NCBI RefSeq assembly: GCF_000820045.1
Contig: NZ_CDBJ01000042.1
Span: 124,001 to 188,000 of the forward strand
Length of the DNA: 64,000 nt
DNA from: Aeromonas rivuli
GTDB taxonomy: Bacteria > Pseudomonadota > Gammaproteobacteria > Enterobacterales > Aeromonadaceae
Direction: 5' to 3'
The position numbers and the translations under genes were made by a program. The notes beneath the pieces are model-generated. The model was not told the DNA's origin and searched no databases. It worked only from the letters and a program-made list of their open reading frames with translations. Positions 1 through 8,832 of the stretch are shown in pieces (the stretch's first letter is position 1; every line of letters begins with the position of its first letter).

Positions 1-881
1 TCGAGCTCCTGCACGTTATGGGCAGTGAGAGGACGTGGGGAGTTAGGAGGAAGGGGCACGTTGTTGAAGTAGCTGTCCATGTCGTTCTGGTTGTAGCCCA
101 GATCGAAATCGATGTCCTGGTTGTCGCTGACCAGCCACTTCAGGCTGGAGAGCACGTTGACCACTTCACGCTTTTCCAGGGCATCGGCATCCGGGTTGTT
201 GCTCTGCTCGCTCTTCCAGTTGTCACGCTGATACCCCTCGACCACCACGCTGCCCAGCAGCTTGTTGTCGATCAGGGCACCAGAGACAAAGGCGCTGCCT
301 TGGTTGGCATCGCCACCCTCACCCTTGGTGGGCATGGTGTGGGTGTAGGCAACGGCTGCCTCGGTTTTTTCCTTGGCCTGGCGCAGGATCACGTTGACCA
401 CGCCGCCCAGCGCATCGGCACCGTACAGGGAGGATACAGGGCCACGGATGACCTCGATGCGCTCGATGGCCGCCATGGGGATGGAGCTCAGGTCGAAGTC
501 GTTGCCATAGGCGCTGCCCAGGGTTTCGCGGGCATTGACGCGCTTGCCGTTGATCAGCAGCAGGGTGTAGTCACCGCCCATGCCACGGATCTTGATCTCG
601 TTACGGCCGGTGGGGTTGGTGGCGATGATGTTGACACCCGGCACATGCTTGAGCGCATCGCCAATGTTATTGACGTTCATCTTGTCCAGATCGGCGCGGC
701 TCACCACGGACACGCTGGCCGGTGCGGTGAACTCGGTGTGCTTGGTCTGGGTCGCAGTGACGACTATGGTCTCGTTGGCCTTGGTCGGCTCAGTCTGAGC
801 CAGGGCTGGCATCGCCAGCAGGCCGAGGGAGATCAGGCTGGTTTGCAACGGGTTCAAGGGAAAGCCGGGGGTGAACTGCAT
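1..881 (-). CDS. TonB-dependent outer-membrane receptor (N-terminal part, truncated by window edge)
   Basis: About 293 residues are visible, and the C-terminal barrel lies beyond position 1. The protein starts with a signal peptide ending near Ala-Leu-Ala-Gln, followed by a TonB-box-like stretch (ETIVVTATQ). A plug domain then carries the typical IRGMGGDYTLLLINGKR and IERIEVIRGPVSSLYGADALGG motifs. The family imports ferric siderophores, haem or colicins across the outer membrane using TonB energy. The ATG at 881 is preceded by GGAG at a good distance. It lies 57 bases after the MFS exporter gene on the same strand, so the two are probably co-transcribed and iron-regulated. The ligand cannot be told from the sequence. 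The plug resembles the FepA/IrgA/CirA group (recalled similarity). Confidence 0.85.
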   Translation of the reverse strand, partial: MQFTPGFPLNPLQTSLISLGLLAMPALAQTEPTKANETIVVTATQTKHTEFTAPASVSVVSRADLDKMNVNNIGDALKHVPGVNIIATNPTGRNEIKIRGMGGDYTLLLINGKRVNARETLGSAYGNDFDLSSIPMAAIERIEVIRGPVSSLYGADALGGVVNVILRQAKEKTEAAVAYTHTMPTKGEGGDANQGSAFVSGALIDNKLLGSVVVEGYQRDNWKSEQSNNPDADALEKREVVNVLSSLKWLVSDNQDIDFDLGYNQNDMDSYFNNVPLPPNSPRPLTAHNVQEL

Positions 882-938
882 GGTCAAAACTCCATTTAAA
901 CGTATTTATTGTTGAGGAAAAACAGCTTGTTAGGCTCA

Positions 939-2189
939 CTAACTTCCCTGTCTGACCTGCTTGTCAGACGTATTATTGTTATGTGATTTTTTCAGTGCTC
1001 TGAGCAGCAATACCACACCCAAGCAAGCCAGCAGGGTACAGGCGATATTGAGCCAGGCGAGGGTGTCGAAGCCCAGAAGCCGGGCCTGTTCATCCGATTG
1101 CAGATAGCGGGCCGATCCCAGGCTGGCGAGCCCGGCGGCAATATTGGTAACGGTTCCCTGAAATGACATGAACGCGGCGCGCTGCTGGGGGGCGGGGATG
1201 GCCGCAGTGATGGCCAGGGTGGTGCTGGAGCGGGCCGAGCTCAGCGCCATGAACAGGGTGAATAACAGATAGAGGGGCAGCCCCAAGGGCTGGGCGAAGC
1301 CAACGAAGGTGACCAGTGCGAGCAGCAGACTGGTGATCAGGATGGCACCCTGAGCACGGCCGGCATCAATCCAGACACCGCACAGTCGCATGGTTGCCAT
1401 GCTGGCCAGGCCGCCGCACAGGTAGAGTGCTGCTATCTGTTCCCGGGGGAAATCGAGGTTGAACTGGAAGTAGTTGGCAAAGTGCGGAATGAGCAGAAAG
1501 TGGCCGGCCATCTGCAGGGCAAGCACGGTGAGCGCTCCCTGGCAGAGGGGGGATGCGATCAGACGCCAGATGCCAACCAGACTCGGCTCCTGCTTGACCG
1601 GCAGGGAGGGCAGCAGCAGATAGGCTGCCAACACCAGCAGCAGCCCGGCGCCGCCGAGCAACAGGAAGGGACTCTGCCAGCCGAACCATTGAGAGAGCGT
1701 CAGGGAGAGAGGCACGATCAATATGGCGGCGAGGGAAAAAGCCATGCCGACATAGGCGAGCTTGCGACCCCGTTCGGCCGGGGGGACCAGATCCAGCACG
1801 GCCGCCATCAAGATGGCCGAGAGCGGGCCGGCGACACAGCCGGAGAGAATGAAGAGGATCAGCAGTTGCTGGCTGTCTTGTACCAGAGAGCAGGCGATCA
1901 GCAGCAGGAAGCGCAGGGTGAGCAGCAGCAGCAGAGCAGGGCGTCGATTGAAGCGATCCAGCCAGGGTGCGGCCAGCAACCCTACCAGGGCCGCACCCAG
2001 GGTCGCGCCGCCACTGAAGTAACCGGTCAGCTCGGGGGCCATGCCCAGAGAGAGCACCAGATCCGCACCCAGTGGCATTACCATCATCATGCTACCCATA
2101 GATAACATATTGATTAATAGTGCTAAATGTATGACCGCCGATGGATGGGCACTGTGGAGCTTAGGGATCACAAGAGTCTTCTCGAGCAA
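939..2189 (-). CDS. MFS transporter, probable siderophore or small-molecule exporter
   Basis: This 416-residue, very hydrophobic protein has about 12 predicted membrane segments in two bundles of six. The MFS loop after helix 2 reads LDRFNRRPALL and a second basic loop is PPAERGRKLAYVG. It belongs to the DHA1-type drug/siderophore exporters. It is first of a two-gene unit with the downstream TonB-dependent receptor, and a Fur-like box lies about 40 bases upstream. I therefore infer a role in siderophore export or a related iron function. The substrate is unknown and a drug exporter is equally possible from sequence alone. Confidence 0.75.
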   Translation of the reverse strand: MLEKTLVIPKLHSAHPSAVIHLALLINMLSMGSMMMVMPLGADLVLSLGMAPELTGYFSGGATLGAALVGLLAAPWLDRFNRRPALLLLLTLRFLLLIACSLVQDSQQLLILFILSGCVAGPLSAILMAAVLDLVPPAERGRKLAYVGMAFSLAAILIVPLSLTLSQWFGWQSPFLLLGGAGLLLVLAAYLLLPSLPVKQEPSLVGIWRLIASPLCQGALTVLALQMAGHFLLIPHFANYFQFNLDFPREQIAALYLCGGLASMATMRLCGVWIDAGRAQGAILITSLLLALVTFVGFAQPLGLPLYLLFTLFMALSSARSSTTLAITAAIPAPQQRAAFMSFQGTVTNIAAGLASLGSARYLQSDEQARLLGFDTLAWLNIACTLLACLGVVLLLRALKKSHNNNTSDKQVRQGS

Positions 2190-2481
2190 AGGAGCCCGAA
2201 TTCTATCCGAGGATTTTTTTTATGACAACAAATGATAATTGTTTTTATTTGTATTAGTTTCGCTCCACCAGAACCTTAACGTGGCGTCAAACGGGCTCTT
2301 TGTCGACGCCCCTGGGCCTGCCTCTGGGACGGGTTTACCCTCTGCCATCTCGAGATGGACGAGGTGATCCCATTTTGGGGCCTGATATCCCCACCGTAGG
2401 GCGAACTCATCCAGACATTCATCCGGGCCGGGCGGGTCGATGACCCTCATGGGGCCCGATCCGGCTGAGCGCTCCTTGCTG
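2190..2481. other. intergenic region with one doubtful 76-codon ORF
   Basis: This is the stretch between the MFS gene start and the norR stop. The right-hand part (about 2270-2450) is GC-rich and contains an open frame on the minus strand (2220-2450) whose product I do not recognise. The frame has no convincing ribosome binding site and runs into the AT-rich Fur-box region. It may be a gene remnant or chance. Apart from the Fur-like box, nothing else was found. Confidence 0.3.
2230..2248 (-). promoter_or_regulatory. candidate Fur box upstream of MFS/TonB-receptor operon
   Basis: The plus strand contains AAATGATAATTGTTTTTAT. Its left half TGATAAT matches the 7-1-7 Fur consensus exactly and the right half matches partly (4 of 7). 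It lies in an AT-rich patch about 40 bases before the exporter start, where a promoter would be expected. The assignment rests on motif and context only. Confidence 0.5.
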
Positions 2482-4005
2482 CTATTTGAGGCCGAGTCGT
2501 CTGGCGAGCCGGTGCAGGTTGCCGCCGTCCAGTTCCAGCGCTCGGGCGGTGGCGGCCCAGTTACCCTGTTGGGCCGCCAGGGTCTGCTCGATCAGCTGGA
2601 ACTGGAAGGCATCTGTGGCCGTGCGCAGCCCCATGTCTGCCATTGGCTGCACCGCCTGTTCCACTGGGATGCGAGTGGATGAGGGGGCGTCGATGGCCGC
2701 CAGATTGAAGTGGTGGCAATCCAGGGCCGGGGACTGGCTGCCCTGCTCGGCCCGCGCCAGCACCGCGGCTCTGTGGATGGCGTGCTCCAGCTCCCGCACG
2801 TTGCCCGGCCAGTCGTAGCTGGCGAGCAGTTGCAGCGCCCTGGGCTGGATGCGCAGCCGCTCCAGCCCCAGGCTGACCCGGCAGCGTTCGCAAAAATAAC
2901 CAGCCAGCAGGGGGGTGTCGTCCGGCCGCTCCCGCAGGGCGGGGGCGTGGATCGGGAAGACGCTCAGGCGGTGGTAGAGATCGCTTCGAAATTGCCCCTC
3001 GACCACTGCCTGTTTCAGATCCCGGTTGGTGGCGGCCAGGATACGCACGTTCACCTTGAGGGGGGTGTCGTCACCGATGCGCTGCAGATCCCCGTATTGC
3101 AGCACCCGCAGCAGCTTGGCCTGCAGCGACAGGGAGAGTTCGCCTATCTCGTCGAGGAACAGGGTGCCCTTGTCGGCCAGCTCGAACTTGCCCGCCCGGT
3201 TGTGAATGGCGCCGGTGAAGGCCCCCTTCACGTGGCCGAACAGCTCGCTTTCGGCCACCGATTCCGGCAGGGCGGCGCAGTTGAGATAGACCAGGGGCGC
3301 GCTGGCACGGGGTGAGCCCTGATGCACCGCCTTGGCGATCAGCTCCTTGCCGACTCCCGTCTCCCCCAGGATCAGCACGTTCAGCTCGGAGCTCGCCACC
3401 ACGGCTATCTCGTGGCGCAGCCGGTCCATGGCCGGGGAGCGGCCAATCATCTCGGGCTGGCCCGGCCCATTCTGGGTGGAGGGGGCGAGGGGTTCGCTGC
3501 TCTGGCGGGCGAGCCGTTCCAGCAACAGGGCGTTGCTGAGGGCGGCGGCGGCCAGGGCGCCCACTAGCCGCAGCTCCTCGTCGCTGATGCCGTCGAACTG
3601 GGTCGGGTTCATGCCATCTATGGTCAGGGCGCCGATCAGCGTCTGATCCGAAAACAGTGGTAGGCCGACGCAGGCGTGCACCCTGAAGTCGTCGTGATCC
3701 GGGATCAGGCCGTCATAGGGGTCGGGCAGGTTGCTGTCGGCGGGGAAGCGCACCACGTCGCCGGCCCGGGCAATGGCCTCCATGCGCGGGTGATCCTTGA
3801 GCGCGAAGCGGCGGCCCAGCACGTCCTGCATCAGGCCGTCGATGGCCAGCGGAATGAACTGGCCCCCCTCGTAGCGCAGCAGGGCCGAGGCGTCCGAGTG
3901 CAGCAGGCTGCGCACGCTCTGGATCAGGCGGTGGAACCTGTCCTGATGGGAGATGCCGAGTTGCAGGTCGAGGGCGATGCGCGCCAGGCTGTCGGTCGAG
4001 ATCAC
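2482..4005 (-). CDS. norR: NorR, nitric-oxide-sensing sigma-54 activator
   Basis: The 507-residue protein has the three NorR parts. An N-terminal GAF domain (about 1-170) retains the PDPYDGLIP and HACVG stretches that surround the non-haem iron NO sensor. A central AAA+ domain has Walker A GETGVGKE near residue 220 and the sigma-54 contact loop GAFTGA. A C-terminal Fis-type helix-turn-helix ends in [29 protein letters not shown] binding to the iron relieves inhibition of the ATPase and lets NorR activate sigma-54 RNA polymerase. The start is GTG at 4005, which aligns with the E. coli N-terminus. It is divergent from norV and shares its regulatory region, which holds three NorR boxes. Confidence 0.95.
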   Translation of the reverse strand: MISTDSLARIALDLQLGISHQDRFHRLIQSVRSLLHSDASALLRYEGGQFIPLAIDGLMQDVLGRRFALKDHPRMEAIARAGDVVRFPADSNLPDPYDGLIPDHDDFRVHACVGLPLFSDQTLIGALTIDGMNPTQFDGISDEELRLVGALAAAALSNALLLERLARQSSEPLAPSTQNGPGQPEMIGRSPAMDRLRHEIAVVASSELNVLILGETGVGKELIAKAVHQGSPRASAPLVYLNCAALPESVAESELFGHVKGAFTGAIHNRAGKFELADKGTLFLDEIGELSLSLQAKLLRVLQYGDLQRIGDDTPLKVNVRILAATNRDLKQAVVEGQFRSDLYHRLSVFPIHAPALRERPDDTPLLAGYFCERCRVSLGLERLRIQPRALQLLASYDWPGNVRELEHAIHRAAVLARAEQGSQSPALDCHHFNLAAIDAPSSTRIPVEQAVQPMADMGLRTATDAFQFQLIEQTLAAQQGNWAATARALELDGGNLHRLARRLGLK

Positions 4006-4012
4006 GAGAATT

Positions 4013-4068
4013 GTCCAAATGACAGTGTGTTTGTGTTTTTGACTATGAACGACAAGTGTCTAAATGAC
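4013..4068 (+). promoter_or_regulatory. three NorR enhancer sites (GT-N7-AC)
   Basis: Three 11-bp boxes match the NorR core GT-N7-AC: 4013-4023 (GTCCAAATGAC), 4033-4043 (GTGTTTTTGAC) and 4058-4068 (GTCTAAATGAC). The first and third differ at one base. E. coli norVW also uses three such sites to assemble the NorR hexamer (established knowledge). They lie 45-100 bases upstream of the sigma-54 promoter, the normal range for enhancer sites. The leftmost box is within 20 bases of the norR start codon, so NorR binding may also repress its own gene. Confidence 0.8.
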
Positions 4069-4111
4069 AATGTAAGAAATATGTTTTCTATAAAAACAAT
4101 GAGTTACAAGT

Positions 4112-4127
4112 TGGCACGTCAACTGCA
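4112..4127 (+). promoter_or_regulatory. sigma-54 promoter of norVW
   Basis: The sequence TGGCACGTCAACTGCA has the -24 GG (4113-4114) and -12 GC (4125-4126) separated by exactly 10 bases. It closely matches the consensus TGGCACG-N4-TTGCA. It lies just downstream of three NorR boxes and about 50 bases before norV, as expected for NorR-activated expression. Confidence 0.85.
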
Positions 4128-4176
4128 ATAGTCCGTTCAGTCGCACATTCGCTATTGCATTCTGAGGAACAACTTG

Positions 4177-5658
4177 ATGAGCATTCACGTCAAAAACAAC
4201 ATTCACTGGGTCGGCCAACGGGACTGGGAGGTGCGCGACTTTCACGGCACCGAGTACAAGACCCACAAGGGCACCAGCTACAACAGCTACCTCATCCGCG
4301 AAGGGAAGAACGTGCTGATCGACACCGTCGATCACAAGTTCAGCCGGGAGTTCGTGCAGAATCTGGCGGCGGAGATCGATCTCGCCGCCATCGACTTTGT
4401 GGTGATCAACCACGCCGAGGAGGATCACGCCGGCGCCCTGACCGAGCTGATGGCCCGCATCCCCGGCACCCCCATCTACTGCACCCACAACGCCATCGAT
4501 TCCATCACTGGCCACCATCACCACCCGGAGTGGAACTTCCATCCGGTCAAGACCGGCGACAGCCTGGACATAGGCAACGGCAAGCAGCTGGTGTTTATCG
4601 AAACCCCCATGCTGCACTGGCCCGACAGCATGATGACCTACATGACCGAGGATGCGGTGCTCTTCTCCAACGATGCCTTCGGCCAGCACTACTGCGACGA
4701 ACACCTGTTCAACGACGAGGTGGATCAGGTTGAGCTGATGGAGCAGTGCCAGCGCTACTACGCCAACATACTCACCCCCTTCAGCCCGCTGGTGACCGCC
4801 AAGATCAAGGAGGTGCTGGGCTTCAACCTGCCGGTGAGCATGGTGGCAACCTCCCACGGCATCGTCTGGCGCGACGATCCCACCCAGATCATCCTGAAAT
4901 ACCTGGAGTGGGCCGACCACTACCAGGAGGATCGCATCACCCTCTTCTACGACTCCATGTCCAACAATACCCGCATGATGGCCGATGCCATCGCCCAGGG
5001 CATCCACGAGGTGGACCCCGGGGTGGCGGTGAAGATCTACAACGTGGCGCGCCACGACAAGAACGAGATCCTGACCCAGGTGTTCCGCTCCAAGGGGGTG
5101 CTGGTGGGCTCCTCCACCATGAACAACGTCATGATGCCCAAGGTGGCGGGCATGCTCGAAGAGATCACCGGCCTGCGGTTCCGTAACAAGCGCGCCTCGG
5201 CGTTTGGCAGCTACGGCTGGACTGGCGGCGCGGTGGACCGGATCCAGACCCGGCTGATGGACGCGGGTTTTGACATCAGCCTCTCCCTCAAGGCCAAGTG
5301 GCGCCCGGATGGCTCGGCGCTGGCACAGTGCCGCGAGCATGGCCGCCAGCTCGCCCGCCAGTGGGCGCTGCATCCGCTGGATGAGTCCCGCCCGTTCACC
5401 ACAACCCAGGCGACGGTGACGCGAGCCCCGGTGATCGCCAAGGCACCGCAAGCCGCACCGGTCGCCGGTGAATGGGACGACGATCAGCCCATGCTCTGCA
5501 CCGTCTGCCAGTGGATCTATGATCCGGCGCTCGGTGAGCCGGATCAGCTGGTGGCACCGGGCACGCCCTGGGCTCAGGTATCTGACAGTTTTCTCTGCCC
5601 CGGCTGCGGCATCGGCAAGGAGGTGTTCGAACCCTGTGGGGCGGAGGCCTGTGTATGA
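4177..5658 (+). CDS. norV: NorV, anaerobic nitric oxide reductase flavorubredoxin
   Basis: The 493-residue protein reduces NO to N2O without oxygen, receiving electrons from NorW. The N-terminal metallo-beta-lactamase-like domain holds diiron ligands in HAEEDH (His79, Glu81, Asp83). A flavodoxin domain (about 255-400) begins with [20 protein letters not shown], the FMN loop. The C-terminal rubredoxin domain has two CxxC pairs ([10 protein letters not shown] and CPGCGIGKE) that bind one iron. I chose ATG 4177 over the TTG just before it because GAGGA lies 8 bases upstream of the ATG. The gene overlaps norW by 4 bases (ATGA), showing translational coupling. Confidence 0.96.
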   Translation: MSIHVKNNIHWVGQRDWEVRDFHGTEYKTHKGTSYNSYLIREGKNVLIDTVDHKFSREFVQNLAAEIDLAAIDFVVINHAEEDHAGALTELMARIPGTPIYCTHNAIDSITGHHHHPEWNFHPVKTGDSLDIGNGKQLVFIETPMLHWPDSMMTYMTEDAVLFSNDAFGQHYCDEHLFNDEVDQVELMEQCQRYYANILTPFSPLVTAKIKEVLGFNLPVSMVATSHGIVWRDDPTQIILKYLEWADHYQEDRITLFYDSMSNNTRMMADAIAQGIHEVDPGVAVKIYNVARHDKNEILTQVFRSKGVLVGSSTMNNVMMPKVAGMLEEITGLRFRNKRASAFGSYGWTGGAVDRIQTRLMDAGFDISLSLKAKWRPDGSALAQCREHGRQLARQWALHPLDESRPFTTTQATVTRAPVIAKAPQAAPVAGEWDDDQPMLCTVCQWIYDPALGEPDQLVAPGTPWAQVSDSFLCPGCGIGKEVFEPCGAEACV

Positions 5659-6833
5659 GCGGAGTCGGCATGAACAGCCCCCATCACGGCGACGAGATTG
5701 TAGTGATCGGCAGCGGTTTCGCCGCCCAGCAGATGAGCAAGAGCCTGCGCAAGCTGGATGGGGAGCGGCCCATCCGCCTCATCACGGCCGACAGCGGCGA
5801 CGAGTACAACAAGCCGGACTTGAGCCACGTGGTGAGCCGGGGCTGCGCCGCCGCGGCCATGACCCGGCAGAGTGGCAGCGACTTTGCCGAGCAGCAGTGC
5901 ATCACGCTGCTGCCCCATTGCCCGGTGCTGGGTATCGATCCCGCGAATCGCCGCGTGCTGACCGCTCAGGGCTCCTTTCCCTACGGCCAGCTGGTGCTGG
6001 CGACCGGTGCCAGTGCGGTGCGTCCCGATATACCGGGCAGCGAGCATCTGGTGACCCTCAACAGCCAGCAGGAGTATGCCGCCGCCGAGGGGCTGATCCA
6101 GCAGGCCAGACGCATCATGATATTGGGGGCCGGGCTGATTGGCTGCGAACTGGCGATGGACATGGCGAGCGCTGGTCGCGAGGTGACCCTGGTGGATCTG
6201 GCCGACAGCCCGCTCAGCACTCTGCTGCCGGCGGCCCTGAGTCAGCCGTTGCAGCAGGCACTGCGCAGTCAGGGAGTGAAGCTGCAACTGGGTCAGGGTA
6301 TTGCCGGGCTCAGCCCGCTCGATCCGGACAGGCCGGATGGGGGCTGGCGGGTGACCCTGGCCGATGGTGGCGCGAGCGAACAGGATCTGGTGATCGCTGC
6401 CATCGGCCTTAGGCCAAATCTGACCCTGGCCGAGAGTGCCGGGATCGAGGTCGGGCACGGCATTCGGGTCGACGAACGGTTGCAGACCAGCGACCCCCAC
6501 ATCTTCGCGCTGGGAGATTGCGTCGAATGGCAGGGGCGGCTGCTCCCCTTCCTGCAACCCATAGTGCTGGGGGCAAACGCGCTGGCCAGGACGCTGCTCG
6601 GCACGCCGACCCCGTTGACCCTGCCCCCCATGCTGGTGAAGGTGAAGACGCCACTCTATCCGCTGCAACTGGCGGGCCGCACCCAAGGTGAGGATCTCGC
6701 CTGGCAGTGCCACTGGAATCGGCACGGCATGGTGGCCGAGGCGCGCGGTGCAGATGGGTTGCTGTGCGGCTTCGTAGTGGGGGGCGACAAGATGAGTGCC
6801 GCCTTCCCGCTGCTGCGCCAGCTGCCCCGTTGA
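5655..6833 (+). CDS. norW: NorW, NADH:flavorubredoxin reductase
   Basis: The 392-residue FAD/NAD-dependent oxidoreductase passes electrons from NADH to the rubredoxin domain of NorV. The FAD-binding GxGxxA motif is [12 protein letters not shown] near residue 20. The NAD-binding motif is [19 protein letters not shown] near residue 160, and the second FAD motif is [10 protein letters not shown] near residue 280. Its start overlaps the norV stop. It is expected to be expressed only with norV from the NorR/sigma-54 promoter. It is somewhat longer than E. coli NorW (377 residues, recalled). Confidence 0.93.
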   Translation: MSGVGMNSPHHGDEIVVIGSGFAAQQMSKSLRKLDGERPIRLITADSGDEYNKPDLSHVVSRGCAAAAMTRQSGSDFAEQQCITLLPHCPVLGIDPANRRVLTAQGSFPYGQLVLATGASAVRPDIPGSEHLVTLNSQQEYAAAEGLIQQARRIMILGAGLIGCELAMDMASAGREVTLVDLADSPLSTLLPAALSQPLQQALRSQGVKLQLGQGIAGLSPLDPDRPDGGWRVTLADGGASEQDLVIAAIGLRPNLTLAESAGIEVGHGIRVDERLQTSDPHIFALGDCVEWQGRLLPFLQPIVLGANALARTLLGTPTPLTLPPMLVKVKTPLYPLQLAGRTQGEDLAWQCHWNRHGMVAEARGADGLLCGFVVGGDKMSAAFPLLRQLPR

Positions 6834-6835
6834 AG

Positions 6836-6858
6836 AGACACCTGTTTGAGGCCGGTGT
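6836..6858 (+). terminator. weak stem-loop after norW
   Basis: GACACC and GGTGTC form a 6-bp stem around an 11-base loop directly after norW. No U-run follows, so termination here would be weak or factor-dependent. Confidence 0.3.
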
Positions 6859-6941
6859 CAGGTGATGACTCTACGGCGTGCTACTTGCTCGTTGGTGGTC
6901 ATAGGGTGACCCCGGATAACACGGTAGGGGGTACCGTTTTG

Positions 6942-7286
6942 CTATCCGCTTTGCAGCCGTATGACCACTCCCTTTTGTGGACAACTGTCAGGTGAATACC
7001 CTGCCATGCAGCCAGTATTCAATGAGACTGGCAATGATGACTGCAGAGCTGCGATCTCGGCCTGCGGGGCTTCCTGCTTGGTCAGCTGTATACGGTAATC
7101 TTCCCGCTTCCCGCGCTCTTTGGCGATGGCAGCTTCCGATGCCTTGACGATGAAGGCTTCGTGACCGCGTTTTACGTTGAGGCGACCACAGTCGCCAACC
7201 AGACGGACCAAGGAGTTGAGGAGGTCTGCGTTGTCACCGGCACGCTGGGGATGCTTGGCATCGAACTCTGGGAAGACTCGCCGCAT
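6942..7286 (-). CDS. hypothetical protein, possibly a gene remnant
   Basis: This 114-codon frame is not recognised. Residues 1-85 look protein-like and helical, with many Lys, Glu and Arg (for example AIAKERGKREDYRIQLTKQEAPQAE). The last 30 residues have a different, irregular composition, as if read in a wrong frame. The ribosome binding site before the ATG is poor. It sits alone between norW and the 3' side of tRNA-Arg, where integrated elements often leave remnants. No integrase and no duplicated tRNA end were found, so this origin is only a suggestion. It could also be non-coding. Confidence 0.35.
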   Translation of the reverse strand: MRRVFPEFDAKHPQRAGDNADLLNSLVRLVGDCGRLNVKRGHEAFIVKASEAAIAKERGKREDYRIQLTKQEAPQAEIAALQSSLPVSLNTGCMAGYSPDSCPQKGVVIRLQSG

Positions 7287-7353
7287 GATTGTTGTGCAAT
7301 GAAATGAATTGCAGTGGAGGGGGACGGAGAGGGGAACGGGCTGAAAATGACAA

Positions 7354-7384
7354 AGGGATTAGCATCATAAAGATGCTAATCCCT
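7354..7384 (-). terminator. terminator of tRNA-Arg
   Basis: A perfect 13-bp stem (AGGGATTAGCATC with GATGCTAATCCCT) closes a 5-base loop, starting 9 bases past the tRNA 3' end. On the minus strand it is followed by a T-rich stretch (TTTGTCATTTT). This is a convincing intrinsic terminator. Confidence 0.8.
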
Positions 7385-7393
7385 CGTTGTATC

Positions 7394-7470
7394 TGGTGCT
7401 CCCGACTGGATTCGAACCAGTGGCCTGTCCCTTAGGAGGGGACCGCTCTATCCAGCTGAGCTACGGGAGC
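7394..7470 (-). tRNA. tRNA-Arg (anticodon CCU)
   Basis: The 77-base gene folds as a cloverleaf. The acceptor stem GCTCCCG pairs with CGGGAGC. The anticodon arm is GTCCC-CTCCTAA-GGGAC with anticodon CCT, and the T loop is GGTTCGAATCC. CCA is encoded at 7394-7396. This tRNA reads the rare arginine codon AGG. It is transcribed alone from its own promoter and ends at a strong hairpin. Confidence 0.95.
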
Positions 7471-7481
7471 AAGTGGCGGGC

Positions 7482-7509
7482 ATTATACAAAAACCACCGC
7501 ACTTTTAAA
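7482..7509 (-). promoter_or_regulatory. sigma-70 promoter of tRNA-Arg
   Basis: A perfect -10 TATAAT (plus-strand ATTATA, 7482-7487) lies 16 bases from a -35-like TTTAAA (7504-7509). The GC-rich stretch between the -10 box and the tRNA (GCCCGCC) is typical of stringently controlled stable-RNA promoters. Confidence 0.65.
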
Positions 7510-7519
7510 CTCTTGATTT

Positions 7520-8683
7520 CTATTCCAATAGGGCAAAATCGCCGACTTGGATGTTAAATGGCGAATATTTGTTCCGTGTCGACAGTATGGCGCCGTCGTC
7601 AAACAGCTGAACCACCTCGAACAGGCCATTGGCCGGGTTGCGTTGCATGCGTGCCTTGCCGTAGGGATCGGTGAAGTCGGCGCTGTGCTGGATGCGGAAT
7701 TGATCCCCCAGCTTGACGCCATTTAGCCGCCCCAGATTGATATGGGGTCCGCGCTCGCCCATGGCGACGATGCGGGCGGTGACCGGGGCGCAACTCAGCT
7801 GGCTGATGATGTCCTGCACCGCCTGCTTGAGCTGATAATCCACCTCTTGGCCGTAGCTGGAACGCCAGAATTCACTGCTATCACTGCCTACCTGGTCTTG
7901 CTTGGCGAAGGTCCAGTCGGCGCGTCCCTGGTACTCCTTGCGGCCCATCAGGCTGCCGTTGATGCCATCAAACAGATAGAGCTGCATGCGAAAACTGCGC
8001 ACCGGATCCCGGTACCAGCTGGTCAGCTGGTTGCCCTGAGGCTCGAGGGAGAGATCGTCCAGGCTGCCGAGCACCAGATACTGGCTGTCGGTACGCAGAC
8101 TCAGCGCCTTGATCTCCTCCAGGGCGCTGCGATCCCCCTGTTGCAGGTGCAGCGGGTCTATGGCGAGGTTCTCATCGAGCCACTGATGTGCCAGCACCCC
8201 TTTGGGGGCGGCGGCCAGTTGCTCGAACAGGCGGCGGGAGAGGCTGGCGGGCAGATCGTCGAGGGCGCCATAGCTCGCCTGCTCGGGATGACGCAACCTG
8301 AGCCGGACCAGCGTCAAATCCTTGGCGTACTCCTGGCTCGGACAGATCTGGCGCTGGGCCTGGATATCGGCCTGCACAGTGATGTACATGCGGCCGTTGC
8401 GCACCTCTTCGCGTTTGAGGCGATAGTGGCGAATGTCCCCCCCTGAACGGATCTGGATCTGCTCGGATTTCAGGCTGCCGTTTTCCAGGCGCTGCACGCT
8501 GGAGACGGCGGCGCCGCTCGCCAACAGCGCCTGGCGTAGGGCATCCCGGGTGGCCTCCTCGCGGGCATAGGCCTCGTCGCCATCCAGGATGGCGGCGCTG
8601 CCCTGGGCCTCGATCAGCTCGGCTCGCAGGCCAGTGGTGACCAGCAGCAGGGCAAGCAGCAGCGACGTTTTGATTATTCTCAT
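7520..8683 (-). CDS. flgT: FlgT, flagellar H-ring protein
   Basis: The 387-residue periplasmic protein has a signal peptide (MRIIKTSLLLALLLVTTGLRA). The mature N-terminal domain opens with EAQGSAAILDGDEAYAREEA, characteristic of FlgT. In Vibrio, FlgT builds the H ring around the LP ring of the sodium-driven polar flagellar motor and helps anchor the stator ring (established for the family). The gene is divergent from flgO-flgP, the same arrangement as in Vibrio. A sigma-54-type promoter precedes it. The C-terminal part (NLGRLNGVKLGDQFRIQH) fits the family's C-terminal domain. Confidence 0.88.
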   Translation of the reverse strand: MRIIKTSLLLALLLVTTGLRAELIEAQGSAAILDGDEAYAREEATRDALRQALLASGAAVSSVQRLENGSLKSEQIQIRSGGDIRHYRLKREEVRNGRMYITVQADIQAQRQICPSQEYAKDLTLVRLRLRHPEQASYGALDDLPASLSRRLFEQLAAAPKGVLAHQWLDENLAIDPLHLQQGDRSALEEIKALSLRTDSQYLVLGSLDDLSLEPQGNQLTSWYRDPVRSFRMQLYLFDGINGSLMGRKEYQGRADWTFAKQDQVGSDSSEFWRSSYGQEVDYQLKQAVQDIISQLSCAPVTARIVAMGERGPHINLGRLNGVKLGDQFRIQHSADFTDPYGKARMQRNPANGLFEVVQLFDDGAILSTRNKYSPFNIQVGDFALLE

Positions 8684-8748
8684 AACATGAACCTTGCAGG
8701 GGGCAGGGAGTTCCCATGCCGACTCGGGTGTGGATACTGGCGAAAATA

Positions 8749-8766
8749 AAGCAAGAGTCGTGCCTT
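8749..8766 (-). promoter_or_regulatory. sigma-54 promoter of flgT
   Basis: Read on the minus strand, AAGGCACGACTCTTGCTT has GG-N10-GC spacing and the elements GGCACG and TTGCT. This is nearly the full -24/-12 consensus. Polar flagellar genes in Vibrio and Aeromonas commonly use sigma-54 with FlrA/FlrC, so both motif and context agree. Confidence 0.7.
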
Positions 8767-8775
8767 ATTCCACAC

Positions 8776-8802
8776 TCAAGCTTTGTCAGTCTCGTCCGAT
8801 AA
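8776..8802 (+). promoter_or_regulatory. sigma-28 (FliA) promoter of flgO-flgP
   Basis: TCAAGCTT, an 11-base spacer and TCCGATAA match the FliA consensus TAAAGTTT-N11-GCCGATAA at 6/8 and 7/8 positions. It ends 30 bases before flgO. It is back to back with the flgT sigma-54 promoter, so the divergent flagellar genes appear to belong to different transcription classes. Confidence 0.75.
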
Positions 8803-8832
8803 CAGGTGAGATGCAGAACAGGAAGCTTATCC

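Noticed and set aside
6834-7394. att site duplication of tRNA-Arg
   Set aside because: No copy of the tRNA 3' end was found to the left within this region, so an integrated element is not demonstrated.
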